DNA of 64,000 nucleotides, taken from Salinilacustrithrix flava (GTDB taxonomy: Bacteria > Actinomycetota > Acidimicrobiia > Acidimicrobiales > Salinilacustritrichaceae). The position numbers and the translations under genes were made by a program. Positions 18,101 through 26,475 of this stretch are shown here, piece after piece. Location of the stretch: positions 3,100,001 through 3,164,000 of the forward strand of contig NZ_CP133888.1 of the NCBI RefSeq assembly GCF_041228405.1, written 5' to 3'. A model generated the notes under the pieces. It was not told where the DNA came from. It saw only the letters and a list, made by a program, of their open reading frames with translations, and did no database searches. Numbering within the stretch: position 1 is the first letter of the stretch; the number at the start of each line of letters is the position of its first letter.

Positions 18101-21100
18101 GTCGCCACCGGCCGCGTTCAGATGGAACGTGAAGGCACTGCCGGTCGCCATCGAGCCCTGGACACCGGCGCGCACCGAGCCGGTGTCGAAGGCGTGCTCG
18201 AGCCAGTTGTGGCCCGAGATCTCGGTCTCGAGCATGCGTGCCCGATCGGACGACTGCACGACGTGCACCCGCAACGGGTCGCCCTGGTACGCCCGGATGA
18301 TGGGCGTGTCGGGATCGCCGATGGGCGCACCGTTGATCGGGAAGACGCTGCTGAACACGTTCGCCAGCTGCTCGCCGAACTGCGGCAGGTTGAACGGTGC
18401 CGCCAGACCGTCGGCAAGCGGGTTCTGCAGCGGAGCCGCCAGACCCAGGCGGTGGTGGAGGGGCGCGTTCTTGTAGCTGATGGCGCGCTCGCCCAGATCG
18501 GGCCAGTCGGCCGGGATCGGATCGTCCTGGATCTCGCCCGCGGCGTTGCGGATGTTCAGACCGTTGTGGTGGAACACCACCGCGTCGCGGTAGTCCTCCG
18601 CCGCGCCCGGCACCCGCACGTCGACGGCAACACCGGTGGTCACCTCCGCACCGGTGATCTGGTCGTGGAAGGTCGCGTCGGGGGGACCGACGACCAGCGC
18701 CGCCAGCAGGCCATGGTGGCGATGGCCGCGGACGTCACCGAAGTCGGTCAGCGGGATCACGCCCAGCTCACCGTCGGTGAGCCCGGTCGGGTTCAGCGGA
18801 TCGTCGTAGGCGATCTCGTCGGCGTACCAGAGGTACGACCGCGTCTGGCCGGGCCCGGCCGTCTGGTCGAGGCTGTACCCGACGGTCGCGCCGTCGCTCG
18901 TGCGCACGTCGTAGCGGAGCAGCGACGGGTGCATCGACACCCGGTTGCCGGCGAACCACGGCGCGCCCCCGCCGGCCAGCGGGACCGGCTCGAGCGGCAT
19001 CGGGGCGTCGCCGTCCAAGGTGCCGAGGTCGCCGTGTTCGGCGAAGTGCTCCCAATCCACTTCATTGGTCAGGTTGACCACGATGCAGTCGCCCTCGTTG
19101 GCGCGCAGCACCAGGGGCTCGAGCGGCTTGGTGCCGGCGCGGATCGCGGCGGCATCCTGCGTGAGCACGTAGGCGAGGCCGTACGGATCGTTGTCGCCGT
19201 AGCGGTTGTAGGTGATCGGTACGTCGATCACCGACACGTCGAAGGACGTGAACGTCGAACCTGCGGGACACGAGATGTTCAGCTGCGCCGGAGGCAGCGT
19301 GCCGTCCGCGGTCGTACCGCCCGCCGGGATGGTGAGGTTCTGGACACCGCCGTCGGGCAGCGCAACGCCGGCAGGGAGGGTGACGTTGTTGTCGGGCAGC
19401 GGCAGCAGGGCCGGCGCGTCACCGACGCCGCTGTCGGTGGTCTGGTCGAACACCCGCATGATGCCCCAGGCGCCGAACCACAGGTCCTCGATGCCGGTCC
19501 CGCCGTAGAGGAAGTCGCTCACCCTCGGTTGACCGGGCTGGGTCGGGAAGCACGTGCCCGTCTGCCCCAAACCGCAACCGACCGCGACGTCGTCGACGTT
19601 GAAGGCCTCGGACACGCCGATGGGCCTGGTGTTGACGTACGGCGATGCGGGGTCGTCAGCGTCCTTGCGCCATCTGGTGCCGTGGATCGTGAAGTTGTGC
19701 TGCTCCTCGTGGGAGCCCTGGATCAGCCGGTACCTGATGTTGTCGCCGCGGAACGCCTTGAGGATCGGCGTCCACGGGTCGCCCCACACCCTCGAGCTGA
19801 ACGTGTAGGCCGGATCGACCTGCTCACCCAACGCCGCGGGCGCGCCCCCGGGGAACTGCCGCAGCTTCATCGGCGCGTTCTTGTAGTTGATCGCCATGCC
19901 GCCCTGGTCGTCCTCCGGAGACGGGAGCGCGGGGACCGGTGGTGCGATCGCGTTGGCCGGGTTCTGGATGTCGGCGAGCGTGAGATCAGCCGCCGCCCCG
20001 CCGTTGGGCGGGATGAACAGCGGGATGAAGTCGTGCACGGCCACGCCGTACTCGCGGAAGTCGTCGCCCGCGTTGGGGCCGACCATGTCCATCATGGCGC
20101 CGCTGGCCGTGCCGACGCAGGCCACGCCGCAGACCGTTCCGCGCCCCGGGTTGTTGATCGGCTGCAGCCACTGGCCCGTCTCGGGGTCGCGGGAGTCGAA
20201 GCCGGCGGGCTCGACGATCAGCGCGTTGAACATGCCGCGGTTCTGCATGACGGCCGCGAAGTGGTGGTCGTGCATGAATACGGTGCGCAGCTCGTAGTCG
20301 GCGAACCACCGCTCCTTGAGCGTCTGGCCGTCGCTCAGCCAGGTGGCCTGCTCGGCCGGATCGGTCGGGTCGTACACGGCCGGCAACGGCACGGTGCAAC
20401 CCTCGGCGAGGCTGCACGGCTGGGTGCCGGCGAGGACCTCGTCGTTGAAGGTGGCCTGGGCCTCGGTGAAGGCGGCCTGCTGGTAGTTCCAGCCGTTGGA
20501 CGACCCGTCGGAGGCCAGCACGTCGAAGTTCACGAGGTGGATGTGGCCACCGACCATGTTGGTCTGCACGAGCTGCTGGTAGGCGTCGTTGCCGATGTGG
20601 TTCGGCGTGCGGTTGGTGAGCTCGAAGTCGATGCAGTCGCCCTGGTTGACCCGGAAGAAGAAGGGCTCGGGCTCCATGTCGCCAGCCAGGATCGCGTTGA
20701 CATCCTCGTCGGCCACGAGGATGCGGCCCTGGAAGTCGATCCAGTCGGCCTCGTTGTAGACGATGGGCAGCTGGATGACCGACGCCCGGTACGTCACCGT
20801 GCGGGCCCCAGCCGGGCAGGGATCGACCGCGGGTGCACCGGGGGTCGGGGCGTTGGCCGGGTCGACCGGGCCACCGGCGACGTAGGTCGGATCGTGGAAC
20901 TTGCGCGTGGTGTGCTGCTCCCGGGCCAGCTGGAATGCGATCCGGGCGACGTCCGGGTCGGCGGGGAAGAAGCCCACCTCCGGCGTGACCACGACGCCGG
21001 GTGCCAACGGGTCGGTCACCGTGGCGGTGATCGTGGCGTCGGTGCCGGCGTCGAGGACGAGCTCGATCACCCACGGGTCGGCGTCGGTGCCCGCGCCGGT

Positions 21101-24100
21101 GACCACTGCGAAGGTGACGTCGACGAGTGCCTCGAGCGCGCTCTGCACGTCGAGGGCCGACGCGGCCCCACCGGCGGCGGCCGGACCATCGATCGGCGCG
21201 GTGGTCTCGGCGCCGACGCTCAGGGTGAGCGCGACCACGTCCGGCTCGGCGGCGACCGCCTGGCTCGCCGGTGCTCCCGCGACCTGCACGACGGTGATCG
21301 GAGCGTCCGGCGGCGCCGTCCCGATGCCGGTGATCGTCGGGTCGGCCCCGGTGAAGGTGACGAACTCGACGACGTACGGCGTGGCGTTCGTCCCGTCGCC
21401 GGACACGGCCACGTCGTCGACGCCGGCCAGCGCCTCGAGCGCCGCTTCCACGTCGCCGGCGAGGGCCGGAGCGGAGATGGGCGTGGTCGTGGAACCGTCG
21501 ACGGTCAGCGTGAACTCGGTGATCGTCCCATCGAGCTCGATGGTCTGGGTGTCCGCCGTCCCCGGGATCGGGGTGACCGTGACGCCGGGCAGCACGCCCG
21601 GGACCAGTGGCGTGTACTGGGCGGTGATGGTCAGGTCGGGCGTCGAACGCCACAGGACGAGCTGCACCGTCCACGGGTCCGCTTCGGTGCCATCGCCTTC
21701 GACGAGGACGGCTTCGATGTTGACCAGCGCCTCGAGGGCGTCCTCGATGTCGAGCGCGGTCGCGGGCAGGTCGATGGGCGCGGTGGTCTCACCGCCGAAG
21801 GAGAGCGTGAACGATCCCTCCGTCGCGGTGGAGACGATGTCCTGTGTCGACTCGAGCAGCGCCGGGTCGAGCGCCTTGCCGCCGACGAGGCGCATCGCCG
21901 GGGTCTCCACCGGGTTGCCGGCGCCGTCGAGGACGGGCTCCCGGGTGATGGGGTCGAACTCGCGCTGGAACACGCCGTTCACCGGCTGCGGTGCGCGCCA
22001 GCCGAACTCGCCGGGGATGAACCGCGGGTAGCCGGGGAAGTCGGTCGACGGGGGGTTCTTCGCCGGGGGCACCGTGGGATGCACGCTCACCACACCGGCG
22101 CCGACCTCCTCCAACGCCATCCAGCTGGTGACGAGGCGACCGTCGGGGGTCGCGTTCGTGCCGTCCTCGTACGCGTCGTGGACACGCAGCAACGCCCAGA
22201 AGCCGGCGGCGAAGTGGGGGTAGAGGTGGCAGTGGAAGATCGAGTCGCCGACCGTGCCGATGCGGGCGCCGCCGCCGTAGTTCAGGTCTGCGGTGAACGC
22301 CGTCCACGGGCTGTAGGTCTGCGAGTCGATGGTGGTCGCCCGAGGCTGGTTCGCCGGGGTCGGCTTCGGCGGGATGGATCCGGCCGGACCGTTGTCGTCG
22401 GGTTCCGCAGCCCACGTGTGGGCGTGGAGGTGGAACACGTGGGTCTCGAACACGCCGGCGTGGCCGAAGCGGATCTTGACCGGATCGCCCTGGTAGGCCC
22501 GGGCCACGTTCGCGGTGTAGCACGACGTCGCCCGCGTCTCGGTGGGAGCGTTGGTCAGCATGAGGTTGCAGTCCTCGACGTTGACCGCGGCGAGGCCGCC
22601 GGGCGTGGCGAGCGGGTCTTCGCCCGCGTAGTCGGGTTCCACCGGCAGCCATGGGCCGGAACCGCTGGCGAGCTTGACGGTGGCCGGGTCGCCGAAGGTC
22701 CACGACGACAGCCCGGTCTCCTCACCGACGCAATCCGCGCACCACTCGGGCTTGTACTCCATGCGCTTGTACTCGGCCTCGGAGCCGTAGTTGAACGAGA
22801 ACCGCTCGGGCGCCTCGACCAGGGGCGCAGCGACCACGGGGATGACGTCCTGGCTGAGCTGCACGGTCTCGCGGTAGCGGCGACCGTCCGGCAGCGCGAT
22901 GGCGGCGTCGATGTAGAGCTCGCCGCTCTGGCCGGCGACGCCGGCGTACTGGTTGGCAGGCACCGGCGACGAGAGCTCCGCGCCTGACACCGGATCGAAC
23001 CAGCGCGACCCGGCGGGCTGCACGGCGAGGCCGCCGTACAGCCCGTGCTCCGCGCCGCCACCGTCGGCATTCGCTCCGGCGGGCATGCCCATGTCGCGGA
23101 ACAGGTAGAGGCCCTCGCTCGACGGGGCTCGCCAGAAGTAGGTGATCGACTCCCCGACACCGACCGTCGTGTCGGTGTTGTGGCCGACGCTGCTGCCGTC
23201 GCCCGTGTTGGGCGCATAGGACACGCCGAAGGCGTGCATCGAGACGTGCGGGTCGACCTGCGGGAGGAACGGCGCCATCTGTGCCGGATCGAGCTCGTTG
23301 GTGAGCGTGACCTGGATGCACTCGCCAGCGTTGGCGCGCAGCACCAACGGGCGAGGACGGAGGCGCCGCCCCGCGGCCGGGTCGCCCGCGTAGCCGTTGC
23401 CCGCGTCGCCCACGATGGGGATGTGCCAGTTCTGGACCGCGAGCTTGTCCTGCTGCAGCACGAACACCATGCCGTCGGGGTCCCCGTCGGTGAGGTGCGG
23501 GAAGCCGTCGGGCCCGTTCACCGGGGCGCCGGCGTCGTTCTCCCATCGGGTGTAGGGGATGAAGGCGTTGGCCGCCGCGACGTCGTAGACGCGCACGGCG
23601 TTGCCGGCCTCGCAGGCGGGGAGCGGATCGATCGCGGCAGCGGCGGGGCCTGCGGGTGCGGCGATGACGAACAGGCTGGCGAAGAGGCCGACCATCGCCG
23701 ACCACCGGGCCACGCCGACGGAGGTGCGCGGTGCGCCAGCCGCTCGGACGGCGCGGATCGCGAGGCGGACGACGGGCGGGGCAGCGACGACGAGCAGGGC
23801 GAGCGGGGCGACGGCTCCACCATCTCGGAGTGCGTGCTCGAGCGCGCTCATCTCGTGATGGGCAGCGGTCACCAGGCCGTCGTGGTCGGACGACGTGCCC
23901 TCGAGCAGACCGTGGAGCCACGAGAGCACCATGGTCGCCACCGAGATGCCCAGCGCGACCGCGACGATCGAGCCGACGGTCTCACTCGCACCGCGCAGCC
24001 CGAGCGTGCGACGAACCGTCGGCCACATCAGGTCGACGGCGAGGAGCACGATCGCCACCGCCGTCGCCATCGACACCGAGGCCCGAGCGAGCTCGACGAG

Positions 24101-24211
24101 CGTCGCGACGCCTGCCCACTCCTCGTGGATCCCGACCTGCAACGCTGCGATCGGAACCGCCATTGCCCCTGCTCGCACGCACAGGGACAGCACTCCACCG
24201 TCGTTCTTCAT
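15179..24211 (-). CDS. Giant membrane-anchored multicopper-oxidase-like protein with FN3, Ig-like and FRPS repeats (3,010 residues)
   Basis: Residues 1-190 hold about five hydrophobic helices ending in a signal-like AAPAGPAAAA. Three cupredoxin-pair modules follow. Module 1 has VSMHAFG (about 323), HVFHLHAHTW (about 595) and FHCHLYPHFAAGFW (about 661), a complete type 1/trinuclear signature with Phe at the axial position. Residues about 800-1087 hold three beta repeats. Module 2 has GGHIHLVNFD (about 1223), FMHDHHFAAV (about 1315) and EEQHNFTIHGTRW (about 1507). Module 3 has RVSMHPSLL (about 1760), GHRHHGLL (about 1830) and SGHNWLEHAF (about 2003). A Big_1-like domain, a Big_5-like domain, five FN3 domains and five 40-residue FRPSNGRW units complete it. 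A six-domain oxidase resembling MnxG or ceruloplasmin is the closest family analogy; metal oxidation is inference. The partner gene is divergent at 24296. Confidence 0.85.
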   Translation of the reverse strand: MKNDGGVLSLCVRAGAMAVPIAALQVGIHEEWAGVATLVELARASVSMATAVAIVLLAVDLMWPTVRRTLGLRGASETVGSIVAVALGISVATMVLSWLHGLLEGTSSDHDGLVTAAHHEMSALEHALRDGGAVAPLALLVVAAPPVVRLAIRAVRAAGAPRTSVGVARWSAMVGLFASLFVIAAPAGPAAAAIDPLPACEAGNAVRVYDVAAANAFIPYTRWENDAGAPVNGPDGFPHLTDGDPDGMVFVLQQDKLAVQNWHIPIVGDAGNGYAGDPAAGRRLRPRPLVLRANAGECIQVTLTNELDPAQMAPFLPQVDPHVSMHAFGVSYAPNTGDGSSVGHNTDTTVGVGESITYFWRAPSSEGLYLFRDMGMPAGANADGGGAEHGLYGGLAVQPAGSRWFDPVSGAELSSPVPANQYAGVAGQSGELYIDAAIALPDGRRYRETVQLSQDVIPVVAAPLVEAPERFSFNYGSEAEYKRMEYKPEWCADCVGEETGLSSWTFGDPATVKLASGSGPWLPVEPDYAGEDPLATPGGLAAVNVEDCNLMLTNAPTETRATSCYTANVARAYQGDPVKIRFGHAGVFETHVFHLHAHTWAAEPDDNGPAGSIPPKPTPANQPRATTIDSQTYSPWTAFTADLNYGGGARIGTVGDSIFHCHLYPHFAAGFWALLRVHDAYEDGTNATPDGRLVTSWMALEEVGAGVVSVHPTVPPAKNPPSTDFPGYPRFIPGEFGWRAPQPVNGVFQREFDPITREPVLDGAGNPVETPAMRLVGGKALDPALLESTQDIVSTATEGSFTLSFGGETTAPIDLPATALDIEDALEALVNIEAVLVEGDGTEADPWTVQLVLWRSTPDLTITAQYTPLVPGVLPGVTVTPIPGTADTQTIELDGTITEFTLTVDGSTTTPISAPALAGDVEAALEALAGVDDVAVSGDGTNATPYVVEFVTFTGADPTITGIGTAPPDAPITVVQVAGAPASQAVAAEPDVVALTLSVGAETTAPIDGPAAAGGAASALDVQSALEALVDVTFAVVTGAGTDADPWVIELVLDAGTDATITATVTDPLAPGVVVTPEVGFFPADPDVARIAFQLAREQHTTRKFHDPTYVAGGPVDPANAPTPGAPAVDPCPAGARTVTYRASVIQLPIVYNEADWIDFQGRILVADEDVNAILAGDMEPEPFFFRVNQGDCIDFELTNRTPNHIGNDAYQQLVQTNMVGGHIHLVNFDVLASDGSSNGWNYQQAAFTEAQATFNDEVLAGTQPCSLAEGCTVPLPAVYDPTDPAEQATWLSDGQTLKERWFADYELRTVFMHDHHFAAVMQNRGMFNALIVEPAGFDSRDPETGQWLQPINNPGRGTVCGVACVGTASGAMMDMVGPNAGDDFREYGVAVHDFIPLFIPPNGGAAADLTLADIQNPANAIAPPVPALPSPEDDQGGMAINYKNAPMKLRQFPGGAPAALGEQVDPAYTFSSRVWGDPWTPILKAFRGDNIRYRLIQGSHEEQHNFTIHGTRWRKDADDPASPYVNTRPIGVSEAFNVDDVAVGCGLGQTGTCFPTQPGQPRVSDFLYGGTGIEDLWFGAWGIMRVFDQTTDSGVGDAPALLPLPDNNVTLPAGVALPDGGVQNLTIPAGGTTADGTLPPAQLNISCPAGSTFTSFDVSVIDVPITYNRYGDNDPYGLAYVLTQDAAAIRAGTKPLEPLVLRANEGDCIVVNLTNEVDWEHFAEHGDLGTLDGDAPMPLEPVPLAGGGAPWFAGNRVSMHPSLLRYDVRTSDGATVGYSLDQTAGPGQTRSYLWYADEIAYDDPLNPTGLTDGELGVIPLTDFGDVRGHRHHGLLAALVVGPPDATFHDQITGAEVTTGVAVDVRVPGAAEDYRDAVVFHHNGLNIRNAAGEIQDDPIPADWPDLGERAISYKNAPLHHRLGLAAPLQNPLADGLAAPFNLPQFGEQLANVFSSVFPINGAPIGDPDTPIIRAYQGDPLRVHVVQSSDRARMLETEISGHNWLEHAFDTGSVRAGVQGSMATGSAFTFHLNAAGGDMQNIGDYRYGVVHGISGLSAGSWGIVRVYPTPPEGRERLLTPLAASANPYDGGNPIQVLNQDELPPVGDVAITLAAPVDFGVLEDPPTSLAVSATVTAVDGGALLPNQTVEFTWDDGTATADTDGAGVATIQVPVVLPAGIRTVTATVDPPTTDPATSNAVQLEFLLDEAVAPTVTAVDPTDASVDVDPSTEVVVTFSERVAPATVTTGSVRLLDGALAEVPATVTLSADRLSATIVPDAPLGLDTTYTVDVTAAVTDLVGNALAAPFTSTFTTFTVPGAPTDVAAEPGAQSATVTWTAPADDGGAPITGFEVSVYDESGVLIDGLGGTAGAEDTSFEVTGLANGTLYQFSVAAVNAAGPGPASALAGPVAPVSAPDAPTDVTAVPVDVQTTGLFDGVVTVSWTAPNDNGSPITGYTVRYGAGNVVGCTTTTELTCDVSGLFAGQLLSFNVAAESTVGEGPASAGVLATPRTVPWVPSSPLADAGNQTVEVSWAAPVFNGGAPITSYVVTALDALGEPLLLGCTAEAPAMGCTVEGLTNGEDYSFSIVAVNAAGSSAAAVTPVVTPLAVPQPPTDLAVELGNGEITVSWVAPTDTGGDVLTGFTVTAVPGGASCTAGAGDTSCVVTGLTKGVTYTFEVVAESAVGASVPATIAATVPTPPTPPTISSIVPGDGSLEVTWTPPVSDGGSPITSYRVSALSGATPFTCEGLSTDTTCTVTGLQNGVSYFVYVEAINVAGTSAIVGPQIATPSAPDGPPVSALSDFDGDGDTDIAFFRPSNGRWYIQGQTSTGYGTTGDIPVPGDYDGNGTTDIALFRPSNGRWYIQGQTSTGYGTTGDIPVPGDYDGNGTTDIALFRPSNGRWYIQGQTSTGYGTTGDIPVPGDYDGNGTTDIALFRPSNGRWYIQGQTSTGYGTTGDIPVPGDYDGNGTTDIALFRPSNGRWYIQGQTSTGYGTTDDIPLSAPPHLLAQLANPS
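15218..15817 (-). repeat. Five in-frame 120-bp tandem repeats (FRPSNGRW units)
   Basis: The period is exactly 120 bases and several central copies are identical over their whole length; only the two end units differ. Each unit encodes DYDGNG, DIALFRPSNGRW, YIQGQTSTGYGTTGD and IPVPG. This is the same family as the 126-bp repeats at 3645-4400 but with a different loop sequence. The final unit ends in a short non-repeat C-terminus. Confidence 0.95.
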
Positions 24212-24295
24212 CTCTCGCCCGTTTCCGCTCTAGGGGTTCCTCCGCCCGCTGCGAAGCCCATTCCCCCCTACGAAGTTCGAAGGTATGGTCTTCGG

Positions 24296-24940
24296 ATGGC
24301 GGTGCCTAGTGTCACAATCGAAGGTTCTTCCCGGTCTTCGGACATTCCGACCGGCTTGTCAGACGGAGGTCACAGAGGGTGGCTTTTCGTCGGTGCCGCG
24401 CTACTAGGCGTAGTGGCATTGGGTGTCTGGGGGCTCACCGCCGACCGCGGGACCCCCGCGACGGTCGGCACGGCGATCAGCCACGACGGCGGTTCGGTGA
24501 TGGCCATCGGCGCGTGGACCATCGACGACCCGATGCTGGCGATGATGGGTGGCGGCGGGGACGAGGAGAACGCCGATCAGTTCGCGCAGGCGGGCATGCC
24601 CATGGCGCCGATGTCGCAGATGATGTCCGACGCGGTGCCCGAGGGGATGAAGCGCGTCGCTGTCGAGCTCGATCTCGTGGCCGGCGACACCGTCATGCGG
24701 TTCCCGGGCAGCGGCATGACGCTCGACGTCGACGGCAAGGTCTACCGCCCCTACAGCACGCTGCTGGCCGACGAGCAGCTGCAGCCGAACAGCCAGCTGA
24801 CTGCGGTGGTGACGTTCGAGGTGCCGATCGAGGTGGAGGCGGCGACGTTCCACCTCGGCCCTGACGCGAAGCCGATCGACGTGGACGTGAGCATGGGGCC
24901 CGACGGGCAGGAGCCCGCCACCCACGATCACGACGAATGA
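24296..24940 (+). CDS. Single-pass membrane protein with Met-rich segment, probable copper-binding partner of the oxidase
   Basis: This 214-residue protein has a short cytoplasmic N-terminus, one transmembrane helix at about residues 30-48 (WLFVGAALLGVVALGVWGL) and an extracytoplasmic domain. That domain contains MLAMMGGGG, then a Met-rich MPMAPMSQMM stretch, a beta-sandwich-like region and a His/Asp tail (THDHDE). Met-rich motifs commonly bind Cu(I), so I infer copper delivery or an electron-transfer role for the giant oxidase 84 bases away on the opposite strand. I do not recognise a named family. ATG at 24296 is chosen because upstream codons lie in the divergent gene's promoter region. 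Confidence 0.75.
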   Translation: MAVPSVTIEGSSRSSDIPTGLSDGGHRGWLFVGAALLGVVALGVWGLTADRGTPATVGTAISHDGGSVMAIGAWTIDDPMLAMMGGGGDEENADQFAQAGMPMAPMSQMMSDAVPEGMKRVAVELDLVAGDTVMRFPGSGMTLDVDGKVYRPYSTLLADEQLQPNSQLTAVVTFEVPIEVEAATFHLGPDAKPIDVDVSMGPDGQEPATHDHDE

Positions 24941-25056
24941 TGGCGGTGCTCTCTGCGGTCGTCGCGCATCAGGGCGGCTGGGACGAGATCCTCATGGTGG
25001 CCGGGCCGCCGCTCGTCCTGATCGGCTTGTTGTACTGGGCGCGCAGCCGGCAGTAG
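24937..25056 (+). CDS. 39-residue small membrane protein
   Basis: The ATG at 24937 overlaps the stop of the Met-rich protein as ATGA, and a second ATG follows at 24940. The product begins MMAVLSAVVAHQGGWDE and contains one hydrophobic helix (ILMVAGPPLVLIGLLYW) with a basic end (ARSRQ). Translational coupling and the clean membrane-helix design argue that it is real. It would sit in the membrane beside the Met-rich protein. Function unknown; an assembly or stability factor is a guess. Confidence 0.65.
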   Translation: MMAVLSAVVAHQGGWDEILMVAGPPLVLIGLLYWARSRQ

Positions 25057-25071
25057 GCCTCCGGTCGCGGG

Positions 25072-25083
25072 TCGGACGTCCGA
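25072..25083. promoter_or_regulatory. 12-bp perfect palindrome upstream of a double-TetR gene
   Basis: TCGGACGTCCGA is its own reverse complement and sits 32 bases before the start codon at 25115, where a -35 region would be expected relative to the TAGCGT box at 25101-25106. It is a candidate operator for autoregulation. Confidence 0.4.
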
Positions 25084-25114
25084 TGACGCACGTCTCCGAT
25101 TAGCGTCCCGCGGC

Positions 25115-26419
25115 ATGGCGGGGGACAGACGGGGGCAGCTGGTCGATGCCGGGGTGGCGCTGGCCGTGCAGCAGCGGTTCCAGGACCTGCTGGCCAGCGT
25201 GGACACCCGATCGATCACGGGCGAGGCCGGGGTCACCACCGGGTCGTTCTTCCACCACTTCCGCAACCGGGGGCACTTCGCGCAGGCCATCGCCGACCGG
25301 TTCGTCGAGATGTGGCGGGTGTCGATCGATCAGATGGTGGGCGACGCTGCCGCCCTGTCGGGTGCGGACCGCGAGGGGGACGTCCGGTCGGTGGCCGAGG
25401 CCGAGTGGGGCAACCTCGAGGCGACCATGGTCCAGGCCGACCTGCAGCACCTCCTGTGGGTCGCCCGCGACCAGCCGTTGAGCCAGGAGCGTGACGAGAC
25501 GGCGGGGGAGGTGCTGGCGCGCTGCTACCGGTACGTGCTCGAGACCGGGGTGCCGGCGTTCCGGGCCGGGGTCGCCGACATGGGCCGCGAGATGATGCCG
25601 CCCTTCGACCTCGCGGATCTGTCGGTCACGTTCACGGCCCTGGCCGACGGCATCCAGATGCGCCAGGCGGTGCAGCCCGATGTCGTGCGAGAGGGGCTCT
25701 TCGCCGACCTGGTGGCCGCCATGCTCGTCGCCCTGACCCGGCCGGCGGGGGAGCGGGGCGACCCGGTGGAGCTGGCCGACCTCGAGCGCCACCTGGCCAC
25801 GCCGGTGCGCCGTCCGCCGGCTCCGGAGCGGGAGGCGTCGACGTGGCGCCAGATCGCCGATGCGGCCGCCCCGCTGTTCGTGGGGCGCCCGGTCAGCGAG
25901 GTGAAGGTGGCCGATGTGGCGGACGCTGCGGGCGTGAGCACCAGCACCGTGTACCACCAGTTCGGCACGGTCAGCGCGGTGGCGGCCTGCGGGTGGGCGC
26001 GACTGCTGCCGGAGCTCACCGCTGTCTCCGCTGCGCCGCTCACGCCCGAGGAGGGGCCGATCGTGCGCCTCGAGCAGGTGCTGGCCCGGTACATCGAGCT
26101 GGGCCGGGAGCACCGCGGCGCCCTCGAGGGGCTGGTGCTCGAGATCCTGGCCCTGCGCGGCATCGACGCCGGGCGCACCCGCCCCCGCAACATCGCCGAA
26201 GCGGTCCCGCTCGTCGACCTGCTGGTGCCCCACGTGCGGGAGCTGCGGGCCCGGGGCCAGCTGCGCCGGCGGATCGAGGCCGCCGGGCTGTGCAGCACCA
26301 TCCTCCAGCTGGTCTCGCTGCGCACCCTCACCACGCCCGAGGACCCGGTGGAGCGGATCATCGACGAGACCCTCGGCATCGTGCTGGACGGGGCCCTCGT
26401 GGCCGGGAGTGGCCGCTGA
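25115..26419 (+). CDS. Tandem (double) TetR-family regulator, paralogue 1
   Basis: At 434 residues this is twice the normal TetR length and holds two helix-turn-helix domains. The first (about 5-60) reads QRFQDLLASVDTRSI with TTGSFFHHFRNR as the recognition-helix region. The second (about 243-295) reads TWRQIADAAAPLF and GVSTSTVYHQFGTVSAV. Each is followed by an alpha-helical stretch that would be a ligand-binding domain, so this looks like a fused dimer. TAGCGT at 25101-25106, 8 bases before ATG, suggests a leaderless transcript. Two close paralogues follow at 27824 and 29352. Ligand and targets are unknown. Confidence 0.85.
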   Translation: MAGDRRGQLVDAGVALAVQQRFQDLLASVDTRSITGEAGVTTGSFFHHFRNRGHFAQAIADRFVEMWRVSIDQMVGDAAALSGADREGDVRSVAEAEWGNLEATMVQADLQHLLWVARDQPLSQERDETAGEVLARCYRYVLETGVPAFRAGVADMGREMMPPFDLADLSVTFTALADGIQMRQAVQPDVVREGLFADLVAAMLVALTRPAGERGDPVELADLERHLATPVRRPPAPEREASTWRQIADAAAPLFVGRPVSEVKVADVADAAGVSTSTVYHQFGTVSAVAACGWARLLPELTAVSAAPLTPEEGPIVRLEQVLARYIELGREHRGALEGLVLEILALRGIDAGRTRPRNIAEAVPLVDLLVPHVRELRARGQLRRRIEAAGLCSTILQLVSLRTLTTPEDPVERIIDETLGIVLDGALVAGSGR

Positions 26420-26439
26420 GGAGAAATGTCCGATATGGG

Positions 26440-26468
26440 TTGACTCGAACTGGTGTTCGTTCTATCCT
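26440..26468 (+). promoter_or_regulatory. SOS-type promoter with LexA box
   Basis: TTGACT (26440-26445) and TATCCT (26463-26468) are separated by 17 bases. TCGAACTGGTGTTCGT (26445-26460) fits the actinobacterial LexA consensus CGAACnnnnGTTCG and fills the spacer. Transcription would begin at or next to the ATG at 26476. Confidence 0.82.
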
Positions 26469-26475
26469 TGGCTGC

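Noticed and set aside
18062..22987. 1,641-codon open frame on the plus strand
   Set aside because: It is antisense to the copper oxidase, whose motifs are clear; the long frame is a by-product of GC-rich codon bias.
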